34,506 nt of DNA from Variovorax sp. Lineage in GTDB: Bacteria; Pseudomonadota; Gammaproteobacteria; Burkholderiales; Burkholderiaceae_C. The DNA lies in assembly GCA_025352265.1 (NCBI GenBank), contig JANXTS010000001.1, forward strand, positions 1 to 34,506, written 5' to 3'. The notes under the pieces were generated by a model, which was not told the origin of the DNA, did no database searches, and worked only from the letters and a program-made list of their open reading frames with translations. The position numbers and the translations under genes were made by a program. Shown here one piece after another: positions 24,476-32,063 of the stretch; within the stretch, counting starts at the first letter, position 1, and each line of letters starts with the position of its first letter.

Positions 24476-25254
24476 TCGAAAACGCTGCAAACAGCAACGT
24501 CGGCAGTCGTCTCGAAGCGCGCGGCCTCAAAAAGACTTACGGCAGCCGTACTGTCGTCAAGGACGTCTCGCTCGGCGTGCAAAAAGGTGAAGTGGTCGGG
24601 CTGCTCGGCCCGAACGGCGCCGGTAAAACGACGTCGTTCTACATGATCGTCGGACTGGTCCGCGCCGATGCGGGCGAGATCACCATCGACGGCGAGCCGA
24701 TCGCGCACATGCCGATCCACAAGCGCGCGCGCATGGGTCTGAGCTACCTGCCGCAGGAAGCTTCGATTTTTCGGAAGCTCACGGTCGAAGAGAACGTGCG
24801 TGCCGTGCTCGAGCTGCAGCTCGACACCGACGAGTCCGGCAGGTCGGTCCCGCTGTCGAAGGCACGGATGGAAGCACGGCTGAGCGAATTGCTGAGCGAT
24901 CTGCGCGTTGACCACCTGCGCAATTCCCCGGCCCTGTCGCTGTCGGGCGGCGAGCGGCGGCGGGTCGAAATCGCCCGTGCGCTCGCCACGCAGCCGCGCT
25001 TCATCCTGCTGGACGAGCCGTTCGCCGGTATCGACCCCATCGCGGTGATCGAAATCCAGCGAATCATCAGTTTTCTGAAAGAGCGCGGCATCGGCGTGCT
25101 GATCACCGATCACAACGTGCGTGAGACGCTGGGTATTTGCGATCACGCGTTCATCATCAGCGACGGGCAGGTGCTGGCACAAGGCACGCCTTCGGAGATC
25201 GTCGACAACGCCGAGGTACGACGCGTCTACCTGGGCGAACACTTCCGGATGTGA
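24472..25254 (+). CDS. lptB: LPS export ABC transporter ATP-binding protein LptB
   Basis: LptB powers LPS extraction from the inner membrane with LptF and LptG. The 260-residue ATPase has Walker A GPNGAGKT (46-53), the Q-loop region LSYLPQEASIFRKLTVEENV, the ABC signature LSGGERRR (157-164) and Walker B ILLDEP (178-183). The switch histidine is His214 in ITDHNVRET. A C-terminal YLGEHFRM follows, where LptB proteins have their conserved tail. A short N-terminal extension (about 10 residues) precedes the usual start region. The GTG start overlaps the lptA stop. lptFG are elsewhere, as is normal. Confidence 0.97.
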   Translation: MIENAANSNVGSRLEARGLKKTYGSRTVVKDVSLGVQKGEVVGLLGPNGAGKTTSFYMIVGLVRADAGEITIDGEPIAHMPIHKRARMGLSYLPQEASIFRKLTVEENVRAVLELQLDTDESGRSVPLSKARMEARLSELLSDLRVDHLRNSPALSLSGGERRRVEIARALATQPRFILLDEPFAGIDPIAVIEIQRIISFLKERGIGVLITDHNVRETLGICDHAFIISDGQVLAQGTPSEIVDNAEVRRVYLGEHFRM

Positions 25255-25258
25255 ACTT

Positions 25259-25356
25259 GTTGCTCGCCCCCAGGTCGTCGCGCACTGCGTGTCGCTTCTT
25301 CCACCCCCTGACCGGGGGCAACACCAGCAGCCAGGCAAAGCCGGTTCTGCGGTGTT
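25259..25356. repeat. Two-hairpin extragenic palindromic repeat between lptB and rpoN
   Basis: The first stem pairs GTTGC...CCCCC...GGTC (25259-25276) with GACCGGGGGCAAC (25310-25322). The second pairs AACACC and GCAG (25320-25330) with CTGC and GGTGTT (25347-25356), with a small GGC-AAA-GCC inside. From memory, a very similar stretch recurs in intergenic DNA of Comamonadaceae genomes, so this is probably one copy of a dispersed REP-like element. It may also weaken read-through into rpoN. Confidence 0.5.
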
Positions 25357-25387
25357 TCTTGAACAGAGTGTGTCTGGCAGGCTGTCC

Positions 25388-27001
25388 GTGAAGCAAGGTC
25401 TTTCTCTTCGTGTATCGCAGCATTTGGCGCTCACGCCACAGCTGCAGCAGTCGATCCGGCTGTTGCAGTTGTCCACGCTCGAGCTGAGCCAGGAAGTCGA
25501 GCAGATGCTCGACGACAACCCGTTCCTGGAGCGCACGGCCGAAGAAGCGGCACGCGAAGAATTCGGCATCGACGCATCCGATGCGCCGGCACCACGCGAG
25601 GAGCACGAGGGCGACCGCCAGAGCGAGAGCGACGGCGAGTTCGCACCGAGCGCGCAGGCAACCAGCGCCGACAGCGCCAGCACCGCGACCGCCACCAGCG
25701 AAACCGAAGCGCCGGCCACCGAGATGTCCGACCAGGAGCCCGACTGGGGCGGTGACGGCACGGTCGAGATGACGCCGGACGACGGCGAATGGGGCGGCGA
25801 GGCGCCCGCCAGCAGCAACAACCTGGGCCCGAACGACGGCAGCGAGCGCGCCGACGCCACCGAACTCGCACGCAGTCAGGAGTCGCTGCAATCCTTCCTG
25901 CACCGCCAAGCGCTGAGCCTGCGGCTTAACGAAAACGACCAGGCCGCGCTGCGCTTCCTGATCGAGTCACTGAACGACGACGGCTATCTGGAAGACTCGC
26001 TGCCCGCGCTGGCATCGGGCCTCGCTGGCGACGACAACGACCAGTTCGACGGCCTCGTCCACCACTTCCAGGTGGCGCTCGGCCTGTTGCAAAGCCTGGA
26101 GCCGGTCGGTGTCGGCGCACGCGACCTCGGCGAATGCCTGGCGATCCAGCTGAAGGCGCTGGCCGATCAGAACGAGACCGACGAAGAAAAGCAGATCCGC
26201 AAGACCGCCATCCTGATCTGCAAGCAGCCGATGGAGTTGCTGGCGCGGCGCGATTTCAAGCGTCTGGCCACGCTGACGCGCAGCAACGAAGAAGAGGTCC
26301 GCAGCGCGCTGCAGATGATCGCCAAGCTGGAGCCCAAGCCGGGCCGCCGCTTCGTCGATGTCGAGCGCAATATCGTGGTGCCCGATGTGATCGTCACCCG
26401 CACCGGCCGCGGCGCGACCTTCAAGTTACGCGTGATGCTCAACCCGGACGTGATGCCGCGTCTGCGCGTGCATGACATCTACGCTGGCGCGCTCAAGGCG
26501 CACAAGGGCGAGGGCAGTCAGGCGCTGTCTCAGCGGTTGCAGGAAGCGCGCTGGTTCATCAAGAATATCCAGCAGCGCTTCGACACCATCCTGCGGGTGA
26601 GCAACGCCATCGTCGAGCGTCAGAAGAGCTTCTTCGTGCACGGCGAACTCGCCATGCGCCCGCTGGTGCTGCGCGAGATCGCTGACGAACTGGGCCTGCA
26701 CGAGTCGACCATCAGCCGAGTGACCACCGCCAAGTACATGTCCACGCCTTACGGCACGGTCGAGCTCAAGTACTTCTTTGGCTCGGCGCTCGGCACCGAA
26801 ACCGGCGGCAATGCATCCAGCACGGCAGTGCGAGCGCTCATCAAGCAACTCGTGAGCGCCGAAAGCATCAAGAAGCCGCTGTCCGACAGCCAGATTTCCG
26901 ACATGCTGAAAGAGCAAGGTATCGAGTGCGCGCGGCGCACCGTCGCCAAGTACCGCGAAGCGCTGCGCATCGCACCGGCCAATCTGCGCAAGGCGCTTTG
27001 A
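25388..27001 (+). CDS. rpoN: RNA polymerase sigma-54 factor RpoN
   Basis: RpoN directs RNA polymerase to -24/-12 promoters and needs an AAA+ activator. The 537-residue protein has the Gln/Leu-rich activator-interaction region I at its start (KQGLSLRVSQHLALTPQLQQ, LQLSTLELSQEVEQML). A very acidic region II follows (about residues 50-160), then the core-binding domain. The DNA-binding part ends in the RpoN box ARRTVAKYRE near the C-terminus. The GTG at 25388 was chosen because homologues begin at MKQGLSLR; an upstream GTG lies inside the palindromic repeat. It follows lptB, as is usual, but no hpf or ptsN gene follows. Many bacteria use this sigma factor for flagellar genes. Confidence 0.96.
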   Translation: MKQGLSLRVSQHLALTPQLQQSIRLLQLSTLELSQEVEQMLDDNPFLERTAEEAAREEFGIDASDAPAPREEHEGDRQSESDGEFAPSAQATSADSASTATATSETEAPATEMSDQEPDWGGDGTVEMTPDDGEWGGEAPASSNNLGPNDGSERADATELARSQESLQSFLHRQALSLRLNENDQAALRFLIESLNDDGYLEDSLPALASGLAGDDNDQFDGLVHHFQVALGLLQSLEPVGVGARDLGECLAIQLKALADQNETDEEKQIRKTAILICKQPMELLARRDFKRLATLTRSNEEEVRSALQMIAKLEPKPGRRFVDVERNIVVPDVIVTRTGRGATFKLRVMLNPDVMPRLRVHDIYAGALKAHKGEGSQALSQRLQEARWFIKNIQQRFDTILRVSNAIVERQKSFFVHGELAMRPLVLREIADELGLHESTISRVTTAKYMSTPYGTVELKYFFGSALGTETGGNASSTAVRALIKQLVSAESIKKPLSDSQISDMLKEQGIECARRTVAKYREALRIAPANLRKAL

Positions 27002-27010
27002 CGCGTCGGC

Positions 27011-28801
27011 TTACCGCCGCGCCTGCAACAAAATCCCGCGCAACTCTGCCGGCTGCACCGGTTTGCGCAACGCGTGCCAGCCACGCTCGTGGGCCAGGCG
27101 CAGCGTCGCTGCATCGATGTCGGCCGAGATCAGCGCGATCGTGAGTGACGGCTTTTGCAACTGCAGGCGTCGTGCCAGGTCGATGCCGTCGAGCTTGCCC
27201 GGCAGGCGGATGTCGCACAGCGCGACGTCGATGGCCTGCAGGTCGGCGAGCGCCAGCGCCTCGGCCGCACTCTCGTAGATCCGTGGCAGCGCCTGCCATT
27301 GGCGCAGCAGGGCTGCGAGGCTGTCGGCTACCACGGCGTTGTCTTCGACCACCAGCACTGCCAGGCCGGGTGCGAGCGGCATAGCGTCGAGCGCGGCGTC
27401 GCTGGCCGCTGCTGCTTTGGCGGCGTGCGCCGTACGCTCGGGATGCGCATCGCGCGGCGCTGAGGGCAGCGTGAAGCCGAAGACCGAGCCTCGACCGGGC
27501 ATCGAACGCAACGTGATCTGCACGCCCAGCCGCATCACCAGCCGTCGCACGATGGCCAGCCCCAGGCCATGCCCACGCTGTAGATTGCGCTCCACGTTCC
27601 CGACCTGCTCGAAGTCGCCGAACACCCGCTCCTGCGCTTCGCAAGCGATGCCGATGCCGCTGTCGCGCACCTCGATTCGCCAGCCGCCCGGCCGGCGCCG
27701 ACAGGCCAGCAACACGCGGCCGTTGGGTGCGAACTTGACCGCGTTGTCGACCAGATTGGCGACGATGCGGCGCAGTGCCACCGCGTCGGTCCACACGATG
27801 GCATCGGCTGGGCAACGCACCCGTACCCGGCCGCTGCCGGCCTGACGCGTGAACTCGTCCATCAGCGGGGCGAGTGCGACCGCGGTCAACGTCAGCGGAT
27901 CGGCAGCAGCCTCGATGCGGCCGATTTCCAGCAGCTGGTTGGTCAGCCCTTCGAGTGCTTGCTGTGCCCGCGACAGCGCATCGACCGAGCCTTGCACCAC
28001 GGCCGCGCTTTCACCGGCGCGCAGTTGTTGCCGCAGCACCTCGGCCTGCAGACCCATCGCCATCACTGGCTGGCGCAGGTCGTGGTTGGCGGCTGAAAAG
28101 AACCGGAGACGCTCGGCCTGTGCCTGCTCCGATGCGCGTAGCCCCGCCAGCGCCTGCACTCGCAGCGCGCTTTCGTTGTGGCGCAGGCTGATGTTTTCTT
28201 CCAGCTGGCGCGAGCGCTCCGAAACCAGCTTCCAGACCATCGCCAGCAGGCCGATGCCGAGCACCGCCGCCGTCACCATCACCGGTTTGCCGTAAGTAAG
28301 GCTCATCACGATCATCGGCACCAGCAGCAGCGAAATCGCCAGTTGCATCGCCGGCGTGTGATACGACACCGAGAACGCCGACGATAGGGTCATCGCCATG
28401 ATGACGACGGCCAGCAGCAGCTGCACCACCGGATCGGTCGGGCTGAAAAGCAGGACGCCTGCCGCACCGTGCGTGGCCTCGTGCACTGCGATGCGAAAGG
28501 TGTGCAGGCGCAGCGCGGGCTGCAGGTTCTCTGGCGTCAGCGGGCTGGGCAGCACCTGCGGAAAGAAGCCGCGCCAGGCGGTGCTGGCCGCGATCATGGC
28601 GATCCAGACCAGTGCGTGCGGCAACGAGTATTGCCAGGCGAAGAGGGCAGCCACACCGCAGTCGAGCAAGAACTGCACGGCCAGCATCGGACCAGTGGGC
28701 TGGGCGCTCAGGCGCAGCACTTCGCACTGCACCGCGAAGCGCACGGCCAGCGTCGGGCTGACGTGTGCGGAAAGTGGCGCGGGGGCGGACGAGGAGCTCA
28801 T
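27011..28801 (-). CDS. Membrane-bound hybrid histidine kinase
   Basis: The predicted product is 596 residues. The N-terminal third (about residues 35-190) has five to six membrane helices with almost no periplasmic loop, so it senses within or near the membrane. A short coiled coil leads to the HisKA domain with His240 in FFSAANHDLRQPVMAMGL. The HATPase has N box LRRIVANLVDNAVKFAPNG (Asn353) and RDSGIGI, GHGLGLAIV. A C-terminal receiver (about 482-590) carries Asp530 in ALCDIRLPG and Lys580 in LRKPVQ, so it looks active. The ATG at 28801 is used; a GTG four codons upstream lies inside the promoter palindrome. It converges on rpoN with 9 nt between stops. No partner regulator is adjacent. Confidence 0.9.
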   Translation of the reverse strand: MSSSSAPAPLSAHVSPTLAVRFAVQCEVLRLSAQPTGPMLAVQFLLDCGVAALFAWQYSLPHALVWIAMIAASTAWRGFFPQVLPSPLTPENLQPALRLHTFRIAVHEATHGAAGVLLFSPTDPVVQLLLAVVIMAMTLSSAFSVSYHTPAMQLAISLLLVPMIVMSLTYGKPVMVTAAVLGIGLLAMVWKLVSERSRQLEENISLRHNESALRVQALAGLRASEQAQAERLRFFSAANHDLRQPVMAMGLQAEVLRQQLRAGESAAVVQGSVDALSRAQQALEGLTNQLLEIGRIEAAADPLTLTAVALAPLMDEFTRQAGSGRVRVRCPADAIVWTDAVALRRIVANLVDNAVKFAPNGRVLLACRRRPGGWRIEVRDSGIGIACEAQERVFGDFEQVGNVERNLQRGHGLGLAIVRRLVMRLGVQITLRSMPGRGSVFGFTLPSAPRDAHPERTAHAAKAAAASDAALDAMPLAPGLAVLVVEDNAVVADSLAALLRQWQALPRIYESAAEALALADLQAIDVALCDIRLPGKLDGIDLARRLQLQKPSLTIALISADIDAATLRLAHERGWHALRKPVQPAELRGILLQARR

Positions 28802-28810
28802 GGGCCCGGC

Positions 28811-28820
28811 CACTATAGTG
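28811..28820. promoter_or_regulatory. Symmetric -10 element shared by two divergent genes
   Basis: CACTATAGTG is a perfect 10-bp palindrome in the 24-bp gap between the two start codons. It presents the hexamer TATAGT on both strands (28814-28819 on the plus strand), 6 nt before the plus-strand GTG and 10 nt before the minus-strand ATG. Symmetric -10 elements are known to drive divergent transcription from one site. No good -35 was seen on either side. Confidence 0.5.
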
Positions 28821-28825
28821 GGCGG

Positions 28826-30115
28826 GTGAATGATCTCTCTCTATTTTTGCCTTGCGCCGCCGGTGTCGAGGAACTCCTGGCGCAGGAAGTCCATGCGCTG
28901 ACCGGTCGTGTCGGCCAAGACCTGTTGACGCTGCGCGGCGGCGTGCGGGTGCGCGCCGAGTGGCGCGACGCGCTCAAGCTCAACCTGCACAGCCGCTTGG
29001 CGCAACGCGTGCTTATCGAACTGGCCCACGCGCCATACCGCAGCGAGAACGATCTTTACGCTATCGCCAGCGGCGTCGCATGGGAGATCTGGTTCACGCC
29101 CAAGCAGACTTTCAAGATTGAAACCACGGCGCAGCACAGCCCGCTGCAAAGCCTGAACTTCGCGACGCTGCGAATCAAGGACGCGATTGCCGACCGCTTT
29201 CGCGCCAAGGCCGGCGGCGTGCGGCCGAGCATCGAAACGCAATGGCCCGATTGCCGCGTCTTCGCGCACCTGACGACTGACGACTGCACGCTCTACATCG
29301 ACACCAGTGGCGAGCCGCTCTTCAAGCGCGGCTGGCGCCAAGACACCGGAGATGCGCCCCTGAAGGAAACGCTGGCCGCCGCCATGCTGGCCGCCAGCGG
29401 CTGGTGGAACCCCGAAACGGGCGAGGTCGCAGCCCAACCCTTGTACGACCCCTGCTGCGGCAGCGGCACGATCGCCATTGAGGCCGCGCAGATCCAGTCA
29501 GGCATTCCGGCGGGCTGGTTGCGGTCGTTCGGCTTCGAGAAATTGCTGGCGTTCCAACCGCACGTGTGGGCGGCGATAAAGGCCGCGGCTGAAGAAGCCG
29601 GCGCTTCGCACGAGCCGGGGCCGGCCAACATCTTCGGCTCCGACGTCGCGCACCGCATGGTCGACTTCGCCGAGCGCAATGCCGAGCGCGCTGGCGTGGC
29701 CGACCGCATCGAGTTCCGTGGCGGTGACGCGTTGCAGCGCATGCCGCCAGTTGACGTTGGCACCACTGGAGGCGTCATGGTCGTGAATCCTCCATATGGC
29801 GAGCGCATCGAAGTCGGTGGCATCGCAGGCGCGGACAGCGCAGCCAACACCGCGCGGTTCGGCGCACGCGAGTCGGCGCAAACCGAAGCCGGCGACGCCA
29901 GCGGCGACTTCTTCCCGCAGCTCGCCAGCCACTGGAAAAAGAACTACGCCGGCTGGACCGGCTGGGTGCTAACCCCCGACCTCCAGTTGCCCAAGCGCAT
30001 GCGCCTCAAAGAGTCGCGCCGCGTACCGATGTGGAACGGCCCGATCGAGTGCCGGCTCTTCAAGTTCGACATGGTCAAGGGCTCGGCACGTACGCCGAAA
30101 GTGCCGGTGACCTGA
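28826..30115 (+). CDS. rlmL: THUMP-domain 23S rRNA guanine-N2 methyltransferase (RlmL/RlmKL type)
   Basis: This enzyme should methylate a guanine at N2 in 23S rRNA using S-adenosylmethionine. The 429-residue product has an N-terminal ferredoxin-like and THUMP part (about residues 1-150; FLPCAAGVEELLAQEV, FKIETTAQHSPLQSLNFA). The Rossmann methyltransferase core contains LYDPCCGSGTIAIEAA (SAM site), GSDVAHRMVDFAERNAERAG and the catalytic NPPYGER at about 321-327. It corresponds to the RlmL half of E. coli RlmKL. The GTG start was chosen because the family begins at the NDLSLFLPC segment and upstream in-frame codons run through the antisense kinase gene. The exact target base is inferred from the family. 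Confidence 0.9.
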   Translation: MNDLSLFLPCAAGVEELLAQEVHALTGRVGQDLLTLRGGVRVRAEWRDALKLNLHSRLAQRVLIELAHAPYRSENDLYAIASGVAWEIWFTPKQTFKIETTAQHSPLQSLNFATLRIKDAIADRFRAKAGGVRPSIETQWPDCRVFAHLTTDDCTLYIDTSGEPLFKRGWRQDTGDAPLKETLAAAMLAASGWWNPETGEVAAQPLYDPCCGSGTIAIEAAQIQSGIPAGWLRSFGFEKLLAFQPHVWAAIKAAAEEAGASHEPGPANIFGSDVAHRMVDFAERNAERAGVADRIEFRGGDALQRMPPVDVGTTGGVMVVNPPYGERIEVGGIAGADSAANTARFGARESAQTEAGDASGDFFPQLASHWKKNYAGWTGWVLTPDLQLPKRMRLKESRRVPMWNGPIECRLFKFDMVKGSARTPKVPVT

Positions 30116-30139
30116 GCCGACTGGAGGTATCGGAACGCG

Positions 30140-30679
30140 TCAGGTGCCGATACGTAAATCGTCGGTCGACACTGCTGTCACGCGCGGCCCAAAGCTGCTG
30201 ATGTTGGTAAGGGTTTCGTTGTGGTGCCGGATGACTTGTTGCGGCGACAGGCCGGCATTGCCTTCGGTCGTATGTGCGTCGGACACCAGCACGACCGGGT
30301 AGCCGAGCGCCAGTGCGCGGCGCGTCGTCGTGTCGATACAAAATTCGGTGTGCATGCCGCAGACGACGAGGTCTTCTATGCCGTGCGCTTTCAGCACGGC
30401 TTGCAGATCGGTCTTGTGAAACGAGTCCGGGGACGTCTTCCGAACGCGCAGGTCGGTGGGCGCTACCGTGAGTCCATTGGCCAGTTGCCACGCGGGCGTG
30501 TCATGTTCGAGGTAGCCCGGCCCGGACTCGTGTTGCACGAAGATCACGGCGGCGCCCGCGGCGCGCGCCTTGTCCGAAACCCGGTTGATCCGGTCGATGA
30601 CTTGCGCCGATTCGAAGGCAGCATGCTCACCCTCGCAAAGGCCTTGTTGTACGTCGATGACGAGCAGTGCGGTGTTCAT
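30140..30679 (-). CDS. Isochorismatase-family cysteine hydrolase
   Basis: The 179-residue cytoplasmic protein has the catalytic triad of the family. Asp9 is in LLVIDVQQGL, Lys81 in RKTSPDSF and Cys114 in GMHTEFCIDTTTRRAL, with the usual non-proline cis-peptide region just before the Cys. This group includes nicotinamidases, N-carbamoylsarcosine amidases and many unassigned hydrolases. The substrate cannot be told here. The gene is divergent from a PIN-domain gene (56 nt apart) and convergent with the rRNA methyltransferase gene. A GACAAT hexamer ends 7 nt before its ATG with no ribosome site between, so it may also be leaderless. Confidence 0.9.
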   Translation of the reverse strand: MNTALLVIDVQQGLCEGEHAAFESAQVIDRINRVSDKARAAGAAVIFVQHESGPGYLEHDTPAWQLANGLTVAPTDLRVRKTSPDSFHKTDLQAVLKAHGIEDLVVCGMHTEFCIDTTTRRALALGYPVVLVSDAHTTEGNAGLSPQQVIRHHNETLTNISSFGPRVTAVSTDDLRIGT

Positions 30680-30723
30680 GAAAGTGATTGTCGGTCAGGC
30701 TTTCTCGGCGGTGTGGCTGCGCC

Positions 30724-30729
30724 TAGACT
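30724..30729 (+). promoter_or_regulatory. Candidate -10 element of the PIN gene
   Basis: TAGACT ends exactly 6 nt before the ATG at 30736, and no ribosome site is present. This spacing matches that of the argS, GT2 and rlmL genes in the window. The -35 region is weak. Confidence 0.3.
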
Positions 30730-30735
30730 TCCCTG

Positions 30736-31140
30736 ATGATTTCGGCGCCCATCGTTCTCGATACCAACATCGTTCTCGACATCTTCGTGTTCAACGACGT
30801 GGCCTCGCAACCGTTGCGCGCCCAACTAGAGGCCGGGGCACGAACCTGGATCGCGACGGCGGCCATGCGCGTCGAACTCGTGCGCGTGCTGGGCTATCCG
30901 AAGATCGTGCCGCGGCTCGCTTTTTATGGAATGAATGCTGGCGACGTGATCGCTGCCTTCGACCGCCTCACGCGAACCGTGCCCGCCGCAGAAAAAGCGG
31001 GTATGACCTGCAAGGATCCCGACGACCAGATCTTCATCGACCTGGCCGTTGCGCACCGTGCGCGGCTCCTTAGCAAGGACGGCGCCGTGCAGGCATTGCG
31101 CAAGCGATTGGCCGCGTTGGGCGTCGAGATGGCGCTCTAG
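30736..31140 (+). CDS. PIN-domain protein (putative toxin-type ribonuclease, no antitoxin adjacent)
   Basis: PIN domains are metal-dependent RNases; many are toxins of toxin-antitoxin pairs. The 134-residue protein has the acidic set of the COG1569/PIN_3 group. Asp9 is in IVLDTNIVLDIF, Glu47 in MRVELVRVLGYPK, Asp94 to Asp97 in CKDPDDQIFIDLAV and Asp115 in LLSKDGAV. The active site therefore looks complete. No small antitoxin gene lies on either side: the upstream neighbour is a divergent hydrolase (56 nt away) and the downstream one is convergent (8 nt). It is either an orphan, or is controlled by an antitoxin encoded elsewhere, or has a housekeeping role. Confidence 0.88.
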   Translation: MISAPIVLDTNIVLDIFVFNDVASQPLRAQLEAGARTWIATAAMRVELVRVLGYPKIVPRLAFYGMNAGDVIAAFDRLTRTVPAAEKAGMTCKDPDDQIFIDLAVAHRARLLSKDGAVQALRKRLAALGVEMAL

Positions 31141-31148
31141 GCAGCGGG

Positions 31149-32063
31149 TCAGTCCTGCGTCGACTCTGTCTTGCCATGCCAGCGCGACAGCAGCCGCGCG
31201 ACGGCCCGCACGCGCTGCGTGTCACGACCCCAGCGCCGACCCGCCGGCAAATGACGCAACCAGCGCATGCGGCGCGCGGCCAACCGCAAACGCGCCCGCA
31301 CTTCAAGGCTGGCGACTTTCAGCACTGCATTCCAGTGATCCGCCGCAGCCTGCGGCGACGCGGCGCGCACCAGCATCGCCGTGGAGTGCAGGTAGCTCAA
31401 CCAGTCGCGCGCCTGGCATTCGGCCAGCGGCAGCGTTTCGCCCGGATCGTCTTCGAAGTCGATGTAGCCGATGACGCCGTCGGGGCACTGCACCAGATTG
31501 CGGTCGAAGGCCTGGCTCAGGTACGTGCCGCGTGCGTGCACGATGGCGATGGCGTCGAGCCCTTCTCGCCACACGGCAAGCAGCGCGGCGGGGCCGGTGG
31601 CAGCAGCGTGATCGAGCTTTTCCTGCAGCACGACGGTGCTGCGACCGCTCTCACCCAGGTCGGAGATCAGCAGGCCGTTGGGCTGCTGCGCCAGCACGGA
31701 CGGCACGCGCAGGCCGGCCGCGCCGAGCTCACGCAGGCGCCGCCCCTCGATGGCGATGGCCGCCTCCCCGCCGGGATTGGGCACGGGCTTGAGCACGTCG
31801 AGCCGCAGCAGGCCGGCAATGGCCGCGAGCAGGTGATAGCGCAGCTTGCCGTGTCGCGCGCCGGCCTTCTTGAGCCACACGCGCTCGATGCCGAGCCGGT
31901 GACTAACGACGTTCTTCGGTTGCCGCGGCAGTGTGATGCGAAGGAACTCTGCGTAGTCGCCCGGTGCGGGTGCGCGCGAAAGCGCGTCGAGCGGCGCTGG
32001 GCCCGAGGCCACGCCTTTGCGCATCTGGATGCGCGTGGGGCCGCTGCGTTTGGGTGGGTTCAT
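31149..32063 (-). CDS. Protein-kinase-fold protein (Kdo-kinase/BUD32-like), function unknown
   Basis: The 304-residue product has the lower lobe of a kinase fold. A catalytic-loop-like stretch around His176 (IVHARGTYLSQAFDRNLV) is followed by GVIGYIDFEDDPGE (198-209), where IDFED takes the place of the metal-binding DFG/DFD. An upper-lobe Lys may lie in VLQEKLDHAAA. The C-terminal 90 residues are very Arg/Leu-rich. The product resembles small bacterial kinases of the lipopolysaccharide-kinase or BUD32 type, whose substrate is not known. Its ATG overlaps the stop of the upstream FMN protein gene (ATGA), so the two are made together. The frame is open above 32063 only as antisense shadow. Confidence 0.8.
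   Translation of the reverse strand: MNPPKRSGPTRIQMRKGVASGPAPLDALSRAPAPGDYAEFLRITLPRQPKNVVSHRLGIERVWLKKAGARHGKLRYHLLAAIAGLLRLDVLKPVPNPGGEAAIAIEGRRLRELGAAGLRVPSVLAQQPNGLLISDLGESGRSTVVLQEKLDHAAATGPAALLAVWREGLDAIAIVHARGTYLSQAFDRNLVQCPDGVIGYIDFEDDPGETLPLAECQARDWLSYLHSTAMLVRAASPQAAADHWNAVLKVASLEVRARLRLAARRMRWLRHLPAGRRWGRDTQRVRAVARLLSRWHGKTESTQD

Noticed and set aside
25121..25387. An 89-codon N-terminal extension of RpoN, including the GTG at 25352
   Set aside because: It overlaps lptB and then the palindromic repeat; sigma-54 proteins begin at the Gln-rich KQGLSLR region.
24190..25860. A 556-codon minus-strand frame opposite lptA-lptB-rpoN
   Set aside because: Ser/Arg-rich shadow of three secure genes; no recognisable domain or start context.
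28469..28825. An N-terminal extension of the rRNA methyltransferase frame
   Set aside because: It runs antisense to the hybrid kinase and has no similarity to the THUMP family; the GTG at 28826 fits the family start.
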